Assembly: GCF_023898315.1 (NCBI RefSeq)
Contig: NC_064622.1
Coordinates: forward strand, 77,820,387-77,884,386
DNA: 64,000 nucleotides
Origin: Schistocerca nitens
Taxonomy: Eukaryota; Arthropoda; Insecta; Orthoptera; Acrididae
Direction of reading: 5' to 3'
A program made the position numbers and the translations under genes. Positions 10,623-21,453 of the stretch are shown piece by piece. How positions within the stretch are numbered: position 1 is the stretch's first letter; every line of letters starts with the position of its first letter. The notes under the pieces are model-generated. The model was not told where the DNA came from and ran no database searches. It worked only from the letters and a program-made list of their open reading frames with translations.

Positions 10623-11289
10623 GGGCGGATGGGAGCAGCTGCGCTCCCCTCCCCCTCGCTAGGTACGTCCTCGTTATCAACAGTCGCCCTACTGTGCGTC
10701 AGCCGCGAATGGAGCAGGGGCAATGACAGCGGTATCAGCAGAAGCGTCGTGTGTAATGAATCCGGGCTCCTCGGCACTTCCACGTTTTAACCGACATGTT
10801 CCATTCCGTAAAAATTTTAGGCCAGACTTGGGTTAATTTTCTTCTTAAATTATATATTCCTCATCTCTAGATATTTCTAAATACAGTTGATCACAAAAAA
10901 ACGATTTTTCTATTTATTATTAATATGATTCTCTTCATAATATCGATCTTTTACGATGAAAATTGGTAATCACAATTGTCAAAGTAAATGATCTAAAAAC
11001 AAATTTACAGTATACACATATTGTTGTGCTTCAGTTATCATGCAAACAAAATTTTTGTCTTTATTTATAATTTTTCTAATTTACTGTCGATAATGAAATC
11101 GATTTTATGAACTAACAGGAAGCTGCTATTTTTCATGTAGTCAAAATCTGAAAACTTTGTTATTAACCGTTACGTCCGTAAAGCTTCACGTAAATACTTA
11201 TCAGAAAAGAATATATAAATTAAATCTTAAGAACAATTTCAATTAAGACAGTCGTGATAACACTAATTTGGACTGTACCCTGTTCTAGA

Positions 11290-12213
11290 AAGTACTGGAA
11301 GTTGGATAATGTATTTATGGCGCCAGGCGCATAAGAGTGGAGTGCGTTTAGCATCTGTCAAGTTTGGTGCACGTTGTTCTCTGATAATTATGTTGTTTGT
11401 GTGGCTCAAGCAAGCTGCACGGCGCATATCTGAAAAGTGCCAAATACGTGCTGGTAAACTATGTTTCAAGAACAAGCAAATAAAAGAAGCAAATAATTAA
11501 AGCCAAAAATGTTCCAGCGACTTTTCATTTAAACGACCCTGGAATCTGGTAAAACGTGAAATCTCCGACTTCGCTGCGGATGGAAAAAGATCCTGCAAGG
11601 ACGGGACCAACGACGACTGAAGAGAAACGTTCAACGTGACAGAAGTGCAACCCTTCCGCAAATTGGTGCAGATTTCAGTGTTGTGCCATGAATAAGCGTC
11701 AGCTTGCGAACCATTCAACGAAAGGTCATCGATATGGGCTTCCGGAGCTGAAGGCCCACTCGTGTACCCTTGATTACCACTCTACACAAAGCTTTACTCC
11801 TCGCCTGCGCCCGTCAACGCCGACATTGGACTTTTGAGTGGAAACATGTTTTGAAGCAGGACGAGTCTCGTTTCACATTGTACCGAGCGGATGGACGTGT
11901 ATGGGTATGGAGACAACCTCATGAATCCATGGATCCTGCATGTCAACAAGGGATTGTTCAAGCTGGTGGAGACTATGTAATGGTGCGGGCTGTGTGCATG
12001 TGGAGTGATACGAGACTCCTGATACGTCTAGGTACGACTCTGACAGGTAACACGTACGTAAGCCTCCTTATGATCTCCTGCATTCATTCATGTCCATGGT
12101 GCATTCCGCCGGGCTATGGCAATTTCAGAAGAACGTGTACCAAACTTAATAGATGCTAAACCCACTCCAATCTGAGGCGCCTGGCGCCATAAATACATTA
12201 TCCAGCTTCCAGA
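11290..12213 (+). mobile_element. Internally deleted Tc1-like element, long TIRs
   Basis: The left arm (11290-11385) and right arm (about 12125-12213) are inverted copies. They share TGGATAATGTATTTATGGCG, CCAGGCGC, GGAGTG-GTTTAGCATCT and AAGTTTGGT-CACGTT, so the inverted repeat is roughly 90-100 bp. Between them lies a broken Tc1-type transposase on the plus strand that is cut off just where the DNA-PH motif should begin. The right arm starts immediately after, so the 3' third of the gene was probably lost by internal deletion. I could not fix a TA duplication, so the outer ends are approximate. Confidence 0.72.
11560..12125 (+). pseudogene. Tc1-like transposase, 3' truncated
   Basis: Upstream of 11770 the helix-turn-helix region is present but carries stops. 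From 11770 the open part shows the first catalytic block as KQDESRFTLYRADGRVWVWR, followed by PHESMDPACQQG and GGDYVMVRAVC, typical of Tc1 transposases. A frame change near 12060 is needed to read on into the block before the second catalytic motif, and the sequence stops there. With the second and third catalytic residues gone it cannot be active. Confidence 0.75.
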
Positions 12214-12539
12214 ATTGCTACAAAGTGACTCCAGGAACTGTTTTCTGAGATTAAACACTTCCGCTGGCTACCAAACTCCCCAGACATAAACACTATTATA
12301 ACAGAGTGCATGGTAATACCGCACAGTGGCTGCGGAATATATGAGCAGAAAGGCCTTCGAAATCTGCTGTAGCTCTGGATGAGACCGTGTTTGCAACATG
12401 AAAAAGAAGATTCTACAGATTGATGGTTCTCTTCGACAGAGACGCTGAAAGCCGCTCGGAGAGCACAGGAAACTTAGGTAAAACCAGATGCAGCCTGCAC
12501 CTGTGACTGGGGCTACAGTCGCCATCGAAAGCGGTGTGC

Positions 12540-12860
12540 CGTACGCTGGAAGGAGCGTTCACCGAGGGCCATTCAAGGGCGAAAGGCTCTCGCTGGCGAA
12601 GGACTGCGCGGCGCCCTCGTGTGATTCAGAGCCGCGTGCCAAGGTCTGGCGGAGGGCCGACCTGCGGCCGAATTATTTCGGGCGCCGCGCAGCGCTGAGT
12701 CAGCGGGGGACGGCCGCTGCCGGCTGCCACTGTTGGCTCGCGCCGAGCCCTCGAGTCGCCGGCCGTCCGACACTTACTGATCCGACTGTCCAGCTCTCCG
12801 GGCCGCCAGGGGGCGCGGGTGCGGCCAACACCGATTCAAAGGAAGGTCTCGGCGCTTGTT
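12540..12860. other. GC-rich, CpG-rich segment
   Basis: This block is much richer in GC and CpG than its surroundings and is partly repeated, inverted, at 13895-13980. It could be a small CpG island or the GC-rich arm of a repeat. The inverted partner favours a repeat. No coding sequence is recognised. Confidence 0.5.
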
Positions 12861-12910
12861 CGTGACGTCACGTCAGCTAGGCACGGCGAACGCCAGGTCT
12901 GTTGCAGGCA
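12825..12910 (+). repeat. Left arm of a GC-rich inverted repeat
   Basis: These 86 bases match the reverse complement of 13895-13980 at 81 positions by my count. The arm includes GTGACGTCACGTCAGC, with a consensus CRE palindrome TGACGTCA. The arms lie about 1 kb apart. Confidence 0.82.
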
Positions 12911-13894
12911 TACTCATAATGGTGGTGTCTCCCTCTCTGACACAGGAAATTGCCAAACTATTGGCGGTAGTTGACCAACACACATTGTTCTGAGACATTT
13001 CTGCAATCAATTAATTGCGCAATTCATTACACTTCTTAACAAATAGTGTACTCCTGAACTTAAATTTCCACCTGTTTTAAGGACTGACATACAAAAACAA
13101 CTTCATGGTCCAGCAGCAACAGAATTCGTGCTTCTTTACCTTATTTGTAAATCTGAGGAAGTTACGTTTGTACTGGGTCGCTTTTACAAGAAACTGTGAA
13201 CATATTGGTGCTCTTCTTTAGGTATCTTGGTTGACTATGGGGTGAGGAGCACTGAATGTTAATGAAATATCTTGCGATTGTACACGTTGGGGGAGGGGGT
13301 GGGGAACAGAAGAAGAGGCAAAAGGGAGATACTTGTTTTATCAAATAAAATTTTTTTTATCGTATAAAGTTTCTCCTTTCAGTTGCAAAAGGGGAATATT
13401 CATCTTTTCTAATGTGCATGTTTAAAAATGTTTAAGCTCAGCAGTATTTTCGATGTATGAAGCTATTTTGTTTCCTGTTTAGAATTCCTTTCGTTGAAAA
13501 CGACTGTAATCTGATGACTGGCAACAGTTGCACATTTACACGTGTAAATTAGTTCACATTTCCAGTGACGATGTCAAAGGAAAATAAAAAAAATAAGTAA
13601 AAGAAACTAGTTAATTGTAAGGCGGTTGGGGTAAGTTTCGATAACGAAATGGATCAAGTAAATATAGTTACTTGAATTTAAAATTTCCGAAGCTTGCAAT
13701 GGGGCAAAGCATCTTCTCCTATTGATGTACGTTTGTTTCGACAGGATTCAGTAATACAGAACTATGATCTTCATTTGTAGCTTTACGATAGTAAGAAAAT
13801 CTTTCATCCAAATAAAACTGCAGAATCCAAAACAATACCAAACATTTTGTCCAAAAAGAAGAAATTTATAGTGATAAGCACGCCCAGGCGTTTC

Positions 13895-13980
13895 TGCCTG
13901 TAACAGACGTGGCGTTCGCCGTGCCTAGCTGACGTGACGTCACCAACAAGCGCCGAGGCCTTCCTTTGAGTCGGTGTTGG
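13895..13980 (-). repeat. Right arm of the GC-rich inverted repeat
   Basis: Inverted partner of 12825-12910. It also keeps TGACGTCA intact. The roughly 980 bp between the arms contain no recognisable transposase, so if this is a mobile element it is non-autonomous. Confidence 0.82.
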
Positions 13981-14113
13981 TAGCTCCCGCGAGCGGCCTG
14001 CAGCCCTGGACCGCCGCCCCACAACAAGCATTGGGTACCGCGCCGCAATTGTGACTTACACAGCCACCTTGACGCACCTGATCGGTATTTATCGAACTCT
14101 GTAGCCATGTTCG

Positions 14114-14160
14114 GCGGATAACGGGTATTAATTAATTCTCAGCTAATACCCATAACCGCC
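14114..14160. repeat. Short imperfect hairpin
   Basis: GGCGGATAACGGGTATTA pairs with TAATACCCATAACCGCC across a loop of about 12 bases. Its role is unknown; it may be the end of a small fold-back element. Confidence 0.5.
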
Positions 14161-14169
14161 AGTACGAGA

Positions 14170-15006
14170 AGTGACATCGACGGACACGAATACACTCTTG
14201 CTGTTGCACGGAAGCTAACGACCTCCTATTGTCGTCTTTTGGATTGTATAGCCATGCCTGTAACGCTTGCTGTGCTAGTTCATGTTAACGAAATTTTACA
14301 TTGTAAAACTAGAGCAAACGATCTATTTGAAATACAGTATTTTATTCACAAATCTTTTGATCACATGCGGTCGGTTTATGACGGATAACTGGATTGAAAT
14401 CCCATGAGTCACTAGAATCAGTATTGACACGGCCCTTCAGACAACGCCCGAAAGCCAGTAGCTTGAATACGTGGAAGTTGTGGGGAGTACGGGCAGGCAC
14501 CGTTTCTCTAATAAAAGTTTTATTTTAACCTTTAAAATTTTGCAACTTTATTAACTTGATTTTAAAACAGTAAGTCAATATTCGTTATCATGAACAGCAA
14601 GATCCTCAGTATAGTTTCTTAATGAAAGTTGCTGAAGCATTATTTAACCAACAGTCTCTTGAATAATAACAGATCAAAGATCAGCTCTCAGAATCAATTT
14701 ACAACGGTTAAAACTCAAAATTCCTTTTTAAGCAAAGGAAAAAAATACAAATTGCATAATGCAAGGTTAAATAAAAGATTCTAACGTCACATGGCAATAC
14801 CAAAATTTTCCTAGATGTCACCGGTGATCTTTAAACGCAATAACATATTGATCACCTCAGCAAAGGCAGTAAGAAAATATTTGAGGCTTTAAACTCTTGG
14901 GAGGACCACACCAAACCGTAGAATGACGTCGCAAGCTAAATTAGGTAAATACTATAGGTGATTTCGCCACAACAAGAAGAACCTAATATACCATAAGAAG
15001 TGAACC
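14170..15006. other. AT-rich DNA, no gene recognised
   Basis: Frames are short and no protein family is recognised. The text resembles AT-rich internal parts of old retroelements, but I found no supporting boundary. Confidence 0.35.
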
Positions 15007-15016
15007 GCAATTAACA

Positions 15017-15231
15017 GCTGGCCGGGGTGGCCGAGCGGTTCTAAGCGCTACAGTCTGGAACTGCGCAACCGCTACGGTCGCAGGTTCGAATCCTGCCTCG
15101 GGCATGGATGTGTGTGATGCCCTTAGGTTAGTTAGGTTGAAGTAGTTCTAAGTTCTAGGGGACTGATGACCTTATAAGTTAAATCCCATTGTGCTCAGAT
15201 CCATTTGAAATTTTTTTTTTTTTTTTTTTTT
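15017..15231 (+). mobile_element. tRNA-derived SINE (Leu/Ser-like head), full length
   Basis: The head carries a pol III box A (TGGCCGAGCGG) and box B (GGTTCGAATCC) in tRNA-like spacing. A body common to this family follows (TCCTTAGGTTAGTTAGGTT, CTAAGTTCTAGGGGACTGAT, GTGCTCAGA-CCATTTGAA) and then a T-run to 15231. A perfect 10 bp duplication GCAATTAACA flanks it (15007-15016 and 15232-15241). SINEs are pol III transcripts moved by LINE reverse transcriptase. Family copies also lie at 17905, 21612, 34721, 36088 and 43934. Confidence 0.93.
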
Positions 15232-15239
15232 GCAATTAA

Positions 15240-16085
15240 CACGATTCATAAGCATCCGACTGAAAAGCTCCACAGTCAATCTTTCCATTACTACAAACAC
15301 TTAACAGCACCTCCAAAGTTCACTCGTGTACGCTACCAGAGTTCAAATTACTCGCTATAATTGTAGATAATAGAGTTTAACACTCTGGGGGCCGACTTAG
15401 GTTTCTTAGTGAGACAAGTAATGATTCGGCCTTCACGTGAATCCACTTTCGATCCAAAACAATCATGTACTTTAAAGCAACTAAAAGGTTGACAGCGTCG
15501 ATATCAACGGTCCCCTCCCAAACAGCGCTCTAACTGGAGACTGTAGTACCGAAGCAAAGCTTACACCACTTACAAGTCTGATATATGCGCCACCAACGTG
15601 CACCTTCTCAGAATTCTTATGTTGACCTCATACACCAAACTTGCCGTAATTCTTCGTCGGAATCCAAGGGCACAACCAAGAAATCACTGCTCAACCCTTG
15701 AATGACCACACGATGACCGCCATCGGGACAACACCGGCCCTCCACGCTAGAATCTTCGAGCCCACGGCGTTCCGTCTCCAACCGAAAGCTTCCGCGGGGC
15801 TTACCGACCAAGCGGCCTTGCCCTCCCACATCGCTGCGAGTGCTGGGAAGGCGGGTGATTTCAAAACAAAAAAATAATTTAAATAGCGAACTGTACCGGC
15901 TCAAGTATTTTGTTATGAAGGTAGCACGCCAGATCGTCACCAAGCGCTCGTTGTGACTACTCACATCGATACGCCAAAATAAGCTGTTTATAAAATGGTG
16001 GCCAAAATGAGCGCTTGATGACTTGGCTTGTTACTGCCATAACAAGACACTGGTTCTGAAGCGGACTCATAAGAGTCTAACCCGA
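15240..16085. other. No gene recognised
   Basis: The longest frame, on the minus strand at 15617-15964, resembles no family I know. No terminal repeats seen. Confidence 0.35.
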
Positions 16086-16089
16086 CTAA

Positions 16090-16900
16090 CGGTACGAAAT
16101 CCGTTATATACTGTTGCGAATTGAAAAATGTCATTTCCTGGAAATTGATGTATGGTGTCTGGTACAGGAGTATACGTCTTCCCATCAGAGTGCCGACATA
16201 TACTATCGGCGACAAGTCAGAGGACTGGCCAGGACAGTCAAGTACCCATTAATTCCTCAAAGCGTTTTCCAAGTGCGTGAGTCTTACATTATCCCGCTAG
16301 ACTATGTCATTTGATACCCCGGTAATTGATCGCATGATAACAGCGTTTACCATTTTTGCCACGTACAGGAGAGCATACGGCTTCCCTTCAACAATTACCA
16401 GTAATTGGAGACGTACGAGTCTCGATAATCGCTGCCTCCTGCGACCTTCCAACAGGTCTTCTACGCACATAGTGGCGTCCGTCTCACCGCCGCAAAGCGA
16501 GACCTTTCGCTGAACATAGCAAAATTCCACTCATTGTGACGGCTGACTAAGAGTCTCACGAATTTCTGTTGTTTGTGGTATGGTATCAGCGGTAAACGAC
16601 GCGTGGCAAATCTCGAGCCAGCTCCTAGCAATCTGTCCCTGGCTGTTCGTGGTGCCATTCTGCTTGTAACCTTTCTCCGAATTTCAGCTGTTGCTACCTA
16701 TCTGATACACAGGACCAATCGAATAATTCTACAATTTTTTTCGTGGTGCCGTGCTTGTAGAAGCACCAGTACCTACTATTCTTGCCACACTTACGTCCTG
16801 AGCCCATCTCCTCATCATTCTTACTGCTGTCGTTGGACTAGAGCCAACTGCATGTGCGATCTGTATGACGCCCCCATGTCGCTCATACCAATAATTTGAT
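16090..16900 (-). pseudogene. Degenerate Tc1-like transposase
   Basis: Minus-strand peptides in shifting frames give WNFAMFSERSRFA and, nearby, RLQLLVIVEGKPYALLYVAK. These resemble the Tc1 blocks W-xVxFSDESRF and PLVVVEGTLNAQRYVD. Frames are broken repeatedly and I could not identify terminal inverted repeats, so limits are approximate. It appears to be an old, inactive copy. Confidence 0.42.
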
Positions 16901-17904
16901 CTTTTTCAGAGTGCGAAAGATGGCGATAAGTTGCACGTGTGCATCCTGTGGACAAGCTGTGCTGTGAACTTCAGCTGAGAATTTCCAGTGACAATGAACG
17001 CTTTCACAGCCGGTGTTTGCGTCCTTCGTGATTTTTATTTTGTGGGCGTTAGGCAGCGACCTAGTGTATGTTTCTGTGCCTATCGTCTCGTCTATTGCTG
17101 ACGATGTCTCCAGCATTAACAGACGAGACGTCAAGGGCAGAAATGTGCCTTGAACAATGACCTAATGCTTATGTAACAAAATTGATCAAGGATGCAAAAC
17201 TGTGGGTGTCTAACGTTACTGAAACGTGGTAACTTTGGTTTTATGGGCATTAGGCCGTCGTCCAAGGCGTGTTTCTACGCCTGGTAAAGTCTACAGCATC
17301 AGGAGATAAAACGGCAGGGCCAGAAACATGCCGTAGATCATTCCGTAATGTTCATAAAATAAAAGTCACGAAGTTCCAGTAACGCTAGACACCCCCAGTA
17401 GCCTGCATGTAATCACGCCGTTGTTCATCTGTCGTAATTGCATTTTCTTTGGGGAAAATATGCTCGCATAAGGATGCAGTTAAAATCAACAAATGGCAAA
17501 GGTAAGGATATGCTGGAATGCATCGGGGAATTCAGTAAGAGTTCCTGCGCATATCCGGAGTGCGCGATGGTAGCATGCGTGAATTCTCATCATTACTACT
17601 CGTCTCTGCCCCTATATGTTGATGGCATATCTTCGTTTCTGGTGATTTTTTTGGGAATCCTGCATTCGGAAATGTAGCGGTGATGTCCCAGATACACACA
17701 GCCAAAGAAAATAAGAATTTGATCGAAGAAAGTACAATAGTCTGGTGTGTATATATTGGGGAGACCTGTAACCAAGCGAGAGAAACGTGTTTCTTATGGT
17801 TTACGATGTTATCGTAGAATAATAGAAGTATCTAACAAGTAAAAACGCATTAACCTGAAGTACGTGAGGCTGAACATGATGTAAAATCAGTGAGAAAGAA
17901 ACTA

Positions 17905-18109
17905 GGCCGGCCGAAGTGGCCGTGCGGTTAAAGGCGCCGCAGTCTGGAACCGCAAGACCGCTACGGTCGCAGGTTCGAATCCTGCCTCGGGCATGGACGT
18001 TTGTGATGTCCTTAGGTTAGTTAGGTTTAACTAGTTCTAAGTTCTAGAGGACTAATGACCTCAGCAGTTGAGTCCCGTAGTGCTCAGAGCCATTTGAACC
18101 ATTTTTTTT
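17905..18109 (+). mobile_element. tRNA-derived SINE, full length
   Basis: Same family as 15017-15231: tRNA-like head with box B GGTTCGAATCC, family body and a T-run. It is flanked by a 10 bp duplication with one mismatch (AAAGAAACTA at 17895-17904, AAAGAAAATA at 18110-18119). The box A region reads TGGCCGTGCGG, a subfamily difference from the 15017 copy but shared with the copy at 43934. Confidence 0.92.
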
Positions 18110-18898
18110 AAAGAAAATAGAATACGAGCAAACTTTCTCAAAGAGTGACTTACTTCACTATAACTAGTTCCTGACCTAAGACACTCGAGGATTTCTCGCA
18201 CAAATTTCACCGTGTACCGTACTTACTCGAGGAGAAATTTTATTTTGTACATCGCAACCTAGAGATTTGCTTCATTAATGTCTGACATGGTTCAGCTCAT
18301 AGGCCATCATGTCTCAGCTCTGAGTTGCGATGTATAAAGTAAAACATCTCCTCAAGTAATTAGAATGTGCACATCTTGCTTCGGGTACCCTAAAAACAGC
18401 TATGTTCTATTCCGTTGTGGGATAAAAATGTGAAATTGATACGGAGATTCCTCGCTGCCGTCTAATGGAATTAGTTACGTTAAGATAAATTATTCGTTCG
18501 AAAATTGTTGCTGGTGGCTGTTTTCTAACTCACTGAACTTACTCGTATTAAGAGCTCTGTCGGGCCTATGGTTACGTCATGTCTATGCCGTCTGTTCTCA
18601 CAAGTCTTCGATTTTATCAAAAGATAATATCATTATAAGAGTAACGATAATTATAGGACTAGTTACAATAATTTCCGGCTATTTTATTTTCTATAGTACA
18701 CACCTGGTCTTAACCTATCCTCAGTGTTAAAGGGCATCGATTCACGGTATGTCAGGTCCTCCCCAACGTAAAAACGTAGTTGTGCACTGGTCAGTGGTAA
18801 GTTATACACTGGAATCTGTGTGTCGATGGCCTTTAATGTGATCCTGATAATGACGAGCTCCTCGTCTAGGCTTTCAATGCCTAAGGGAAACCTACCGG

Positions 18899-19090
18899 CC
18901 GGCCGCGTCATCCTCTGCGTTGTGGCGTCATGCGAATACGTGTGGGAGGGGCGTGTGGTGAGCACACCGCTCTGCCGGCCGTTTTGCTGACCTTCCACAC
19001 CGTGGAGCTGCTAGCTCCTCACTGGGTACGCCCCTTAACAGTCCTCCTACCAAGAAAAAATCCTTGGCAATTCTGGGTACTGAGATTGAA
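18899..19090 (-). mobile_element. Fragment resembling the 5S-SINE tail
   Basis: The stretch CGTCATCC, GGAGGGGCGTGTGGTGAGCA, CACCGCTCT, CCGGCCGTT resembles, in reverse orientation, the non-5S tail of the element at 25461-25777. No 5S-like head remains. This is a tentative match made by eye. Confidence 0.38.
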
Positions 19091-19608
19091 TCTAGGTCCT
19101 CCACGTGGAAGTCACCCCCTCTGACGGCCTTTTCTTTTTTATCCCAAGAGAAGCTACCACAGAATGGCCGATGATACCTATCACGTCGAGAACATAAAAA
19201 ATATTGGCCATATGGTGGTACCGACCACTGATTCAGCGAGTGACAAATTTTTAAATTTCTTATCTGATTCAACTGGTACTTTCTTGAATATTCAGATGAC
19301 CACAGTAAAAAAAATCATGTAATATGAGTGCAAATTGAGAAAAAAATTAATAATTTGTAACGAAACGAGAGAAAAAGGTTCAGAGTAACCAGGAAACTAA
19401 GCCACAACTTATTGTCAGTTTCTATTATTTTTAATTTATTTTTTATTTTTATTTTTTTATTTGTGTACAAGAAAGAAAAGTGAACAAAACAAAACACGAC
19501 TTCAAGTGGGGACACCAGAAACAGAAGGGAATCAAAAACCACTTGGGAACTAATAAAAACACTATCGACTAAAGACAAGAAAAATGAAATTTGCAAAAAG
19601 CGCTAATA

Positions 19609-20797
19609 CACTATGTGATCAAAAGTATCCGGACACCTGGCTGAAAATGACTTAAAATTCACGGCGCCGTCCATCGGTAATGCTGGAATTCAATATGGTG
19701 TTAGCCCATCCTTAGTCTTGAAGGCAGCTTCCACTCTTGCAGGCAAACGTTCAGTCAGGTGCTGGAAGATTTCTTGGGGAATGGCAGCCCATTCTTCAAG
19801 GCGTGCTGCACTGAGGAGAGGTATCGATGTCGTTTGGGGAGGCCTGGCACGAAGTCGGCGTTCCAAAACATCCCACTGGTGTTCTATAGGATTCAGGTCA
19901 GGACTCCGTGCAGGCAGTCCACTGCAGCGATGCTATTGTCCTACAATCACTCCGCCACAGTCCGCGCATTATGAACAGGTGCTCGATCGTGTTAAAAGTT
20001 GCAATCGCCATTCCCGAATTGCTCTTCAACAGTGGGAAGCAAGTAGGTGCTTAAAACATCAATCTAGGCCTGTGCTGTGATAGTGCCACGTAAAACAACG
20101 AGGGATGAAAGCCCCCTCCATGAAAAACACGACCACACCGTAACACCACCGCCTCCGAATTTTAGTGTTGGCACTACACACGCTGGCTGATGACGTTAAC
20201 CGAACATTCGCCATACCTACACCGTGATTTGTCACTCCACACAACGTTTTTCCAGTATTCAGGCGTCCAATATTTACGCACCTTACTCCAAGCGAGGCGT
20301 CGTTTGGCATTTACTGGCGTGATTTGTGACTTACGAGCAGCCGCTCTACCACGAAATCCAAGTTTTCTCACCTCCCGCGTAACTGCCGTAGTACTTGCAG
20401 TGGATCCTGATACAGTTTGGTATTCCTATCTGATGTTCTGGATAGATGTCTGCCCTCTTCAAATGTCGGCGGTCTCTATCAGTCAACAGACGAGATCGGC
20501 CTGTGCGCTTTTGTGCTGTTCGTGTCCCTTCACGCCTTCACATCGGGAACAGTGGACCTACGGATATTCAGGAATGTGGAAATCTCGCGTACAGACGTGT
20601 GACACAAGTGACACCCAATCACCTGACCACGTCGAAGTCCATGAGTTCCGCGGAGCGCCCCATTCTGCACTCTTACGGTGTCTAATGACTACTGAGATCG
20701 CTGATATGGGGTACCTGGCAGTAGGTGGCAGCACAAAGCACTTAATATGAAAAACGTATGTTTTTGGGGGTGTCCGGATGCTTTTGATCACGTAGTT
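19609..20797 (-). mobile_element. Tc1-like transposon with TA duplication
   Basis: Inverted ends are clear: CACTATGTGATCAAAAGTAT then CCGGACACC on the left, and GGTGTCCGGATGCTTTTGATCACGTAGTT on the right. TA flanks both sides (19607-19608 and 20798-20799). The 1,189 bp interior holds minus-strand transposase remnants, including VVWSDKSRCRYG at 20174-20371, where the first catalytic block normally reads VWSDESRF. Multiple frame breaks make it inactive. The C-terminal region near 19700-19800 gives a broken IPQEIFQHLTE-like peptide typical of this family. Confidence 0.88.
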
Positions 20798-20829
20798 TAC
20801 GAAGTCTCCAGATACTGGTGAAAGAGACG

Positions 20830-21451
20830 GGGATCAGGGTCGTTGTCTCTTCAGTAACATAGTGAACGTAGTGATCCAGGAGCCAGACGATCGTATTCGT
20901 TTTTGTCTGAGGAAAAAAAATACGTCAAGAAGAATAAGAAATTCATCAGAAAAAGCGGACTCAGGCCCTCGGGAGAGAAAAGCAAACTGTCGACGAATCC
21001 CGTCCATAAGACAATAGCGTGGGAATAAGTTATCATCGTGATGCCATTCGTCACATTGATCAGTGTGACTATGCGAAAAGACGGTCGCTAATCGGTATCA
21101 AACGATGAATGACCCTACACCACACGAAACGATATGCATCGGTAATACGGAAACCACCCAGCTGTGGAGACGGACATCCTGATGACGGCTTCACCTGAAA
21201 CACATTACACTGCGAGGTGTAACGTAAAAAAGTGATCAAGACAAATAAATGATTAAATCTCCCATTTTTTGGTTTATTAGGGCCATTCTGACTCTTGCGA
21301 CTTTCGCGTTAGAGTTGATTGCAGAAACGGAAAGGAAGGTGAAAAATAATGCTCCGCCAACGTCGCACAGTAATAGCACAGTTGCGTGAGAGGGGGGAGG
21401 GAGGAATTTAATCTGAAAGTATGTGAGAACCTTTTCGGTTTTTTCCTGAAT
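20830..21451. other. No gene recognised
   Basis: Short frames only; no repeats or motifs that I can support. Confidence 0.35.
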
Positions 21452-21453
21452 TA

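Noticed and set aside
10481..10783. Minus-strand 100-residue frame with an Asn run
   Set aside because: The run is the (GTT)n microsatellite; no conserved sequence flanks it.
12488..12865. 125-residue plus-strand frame in GC-rich DNA
   Set aside because: No domain, GC-driven, and part of it lies in an inverted repeat.
15020..15095. A tRNA-Leu or tRNA-Ser gene
   Set aside because: The head belongs to a multi-copy SINE family with a shared body, T-run and target duplication.
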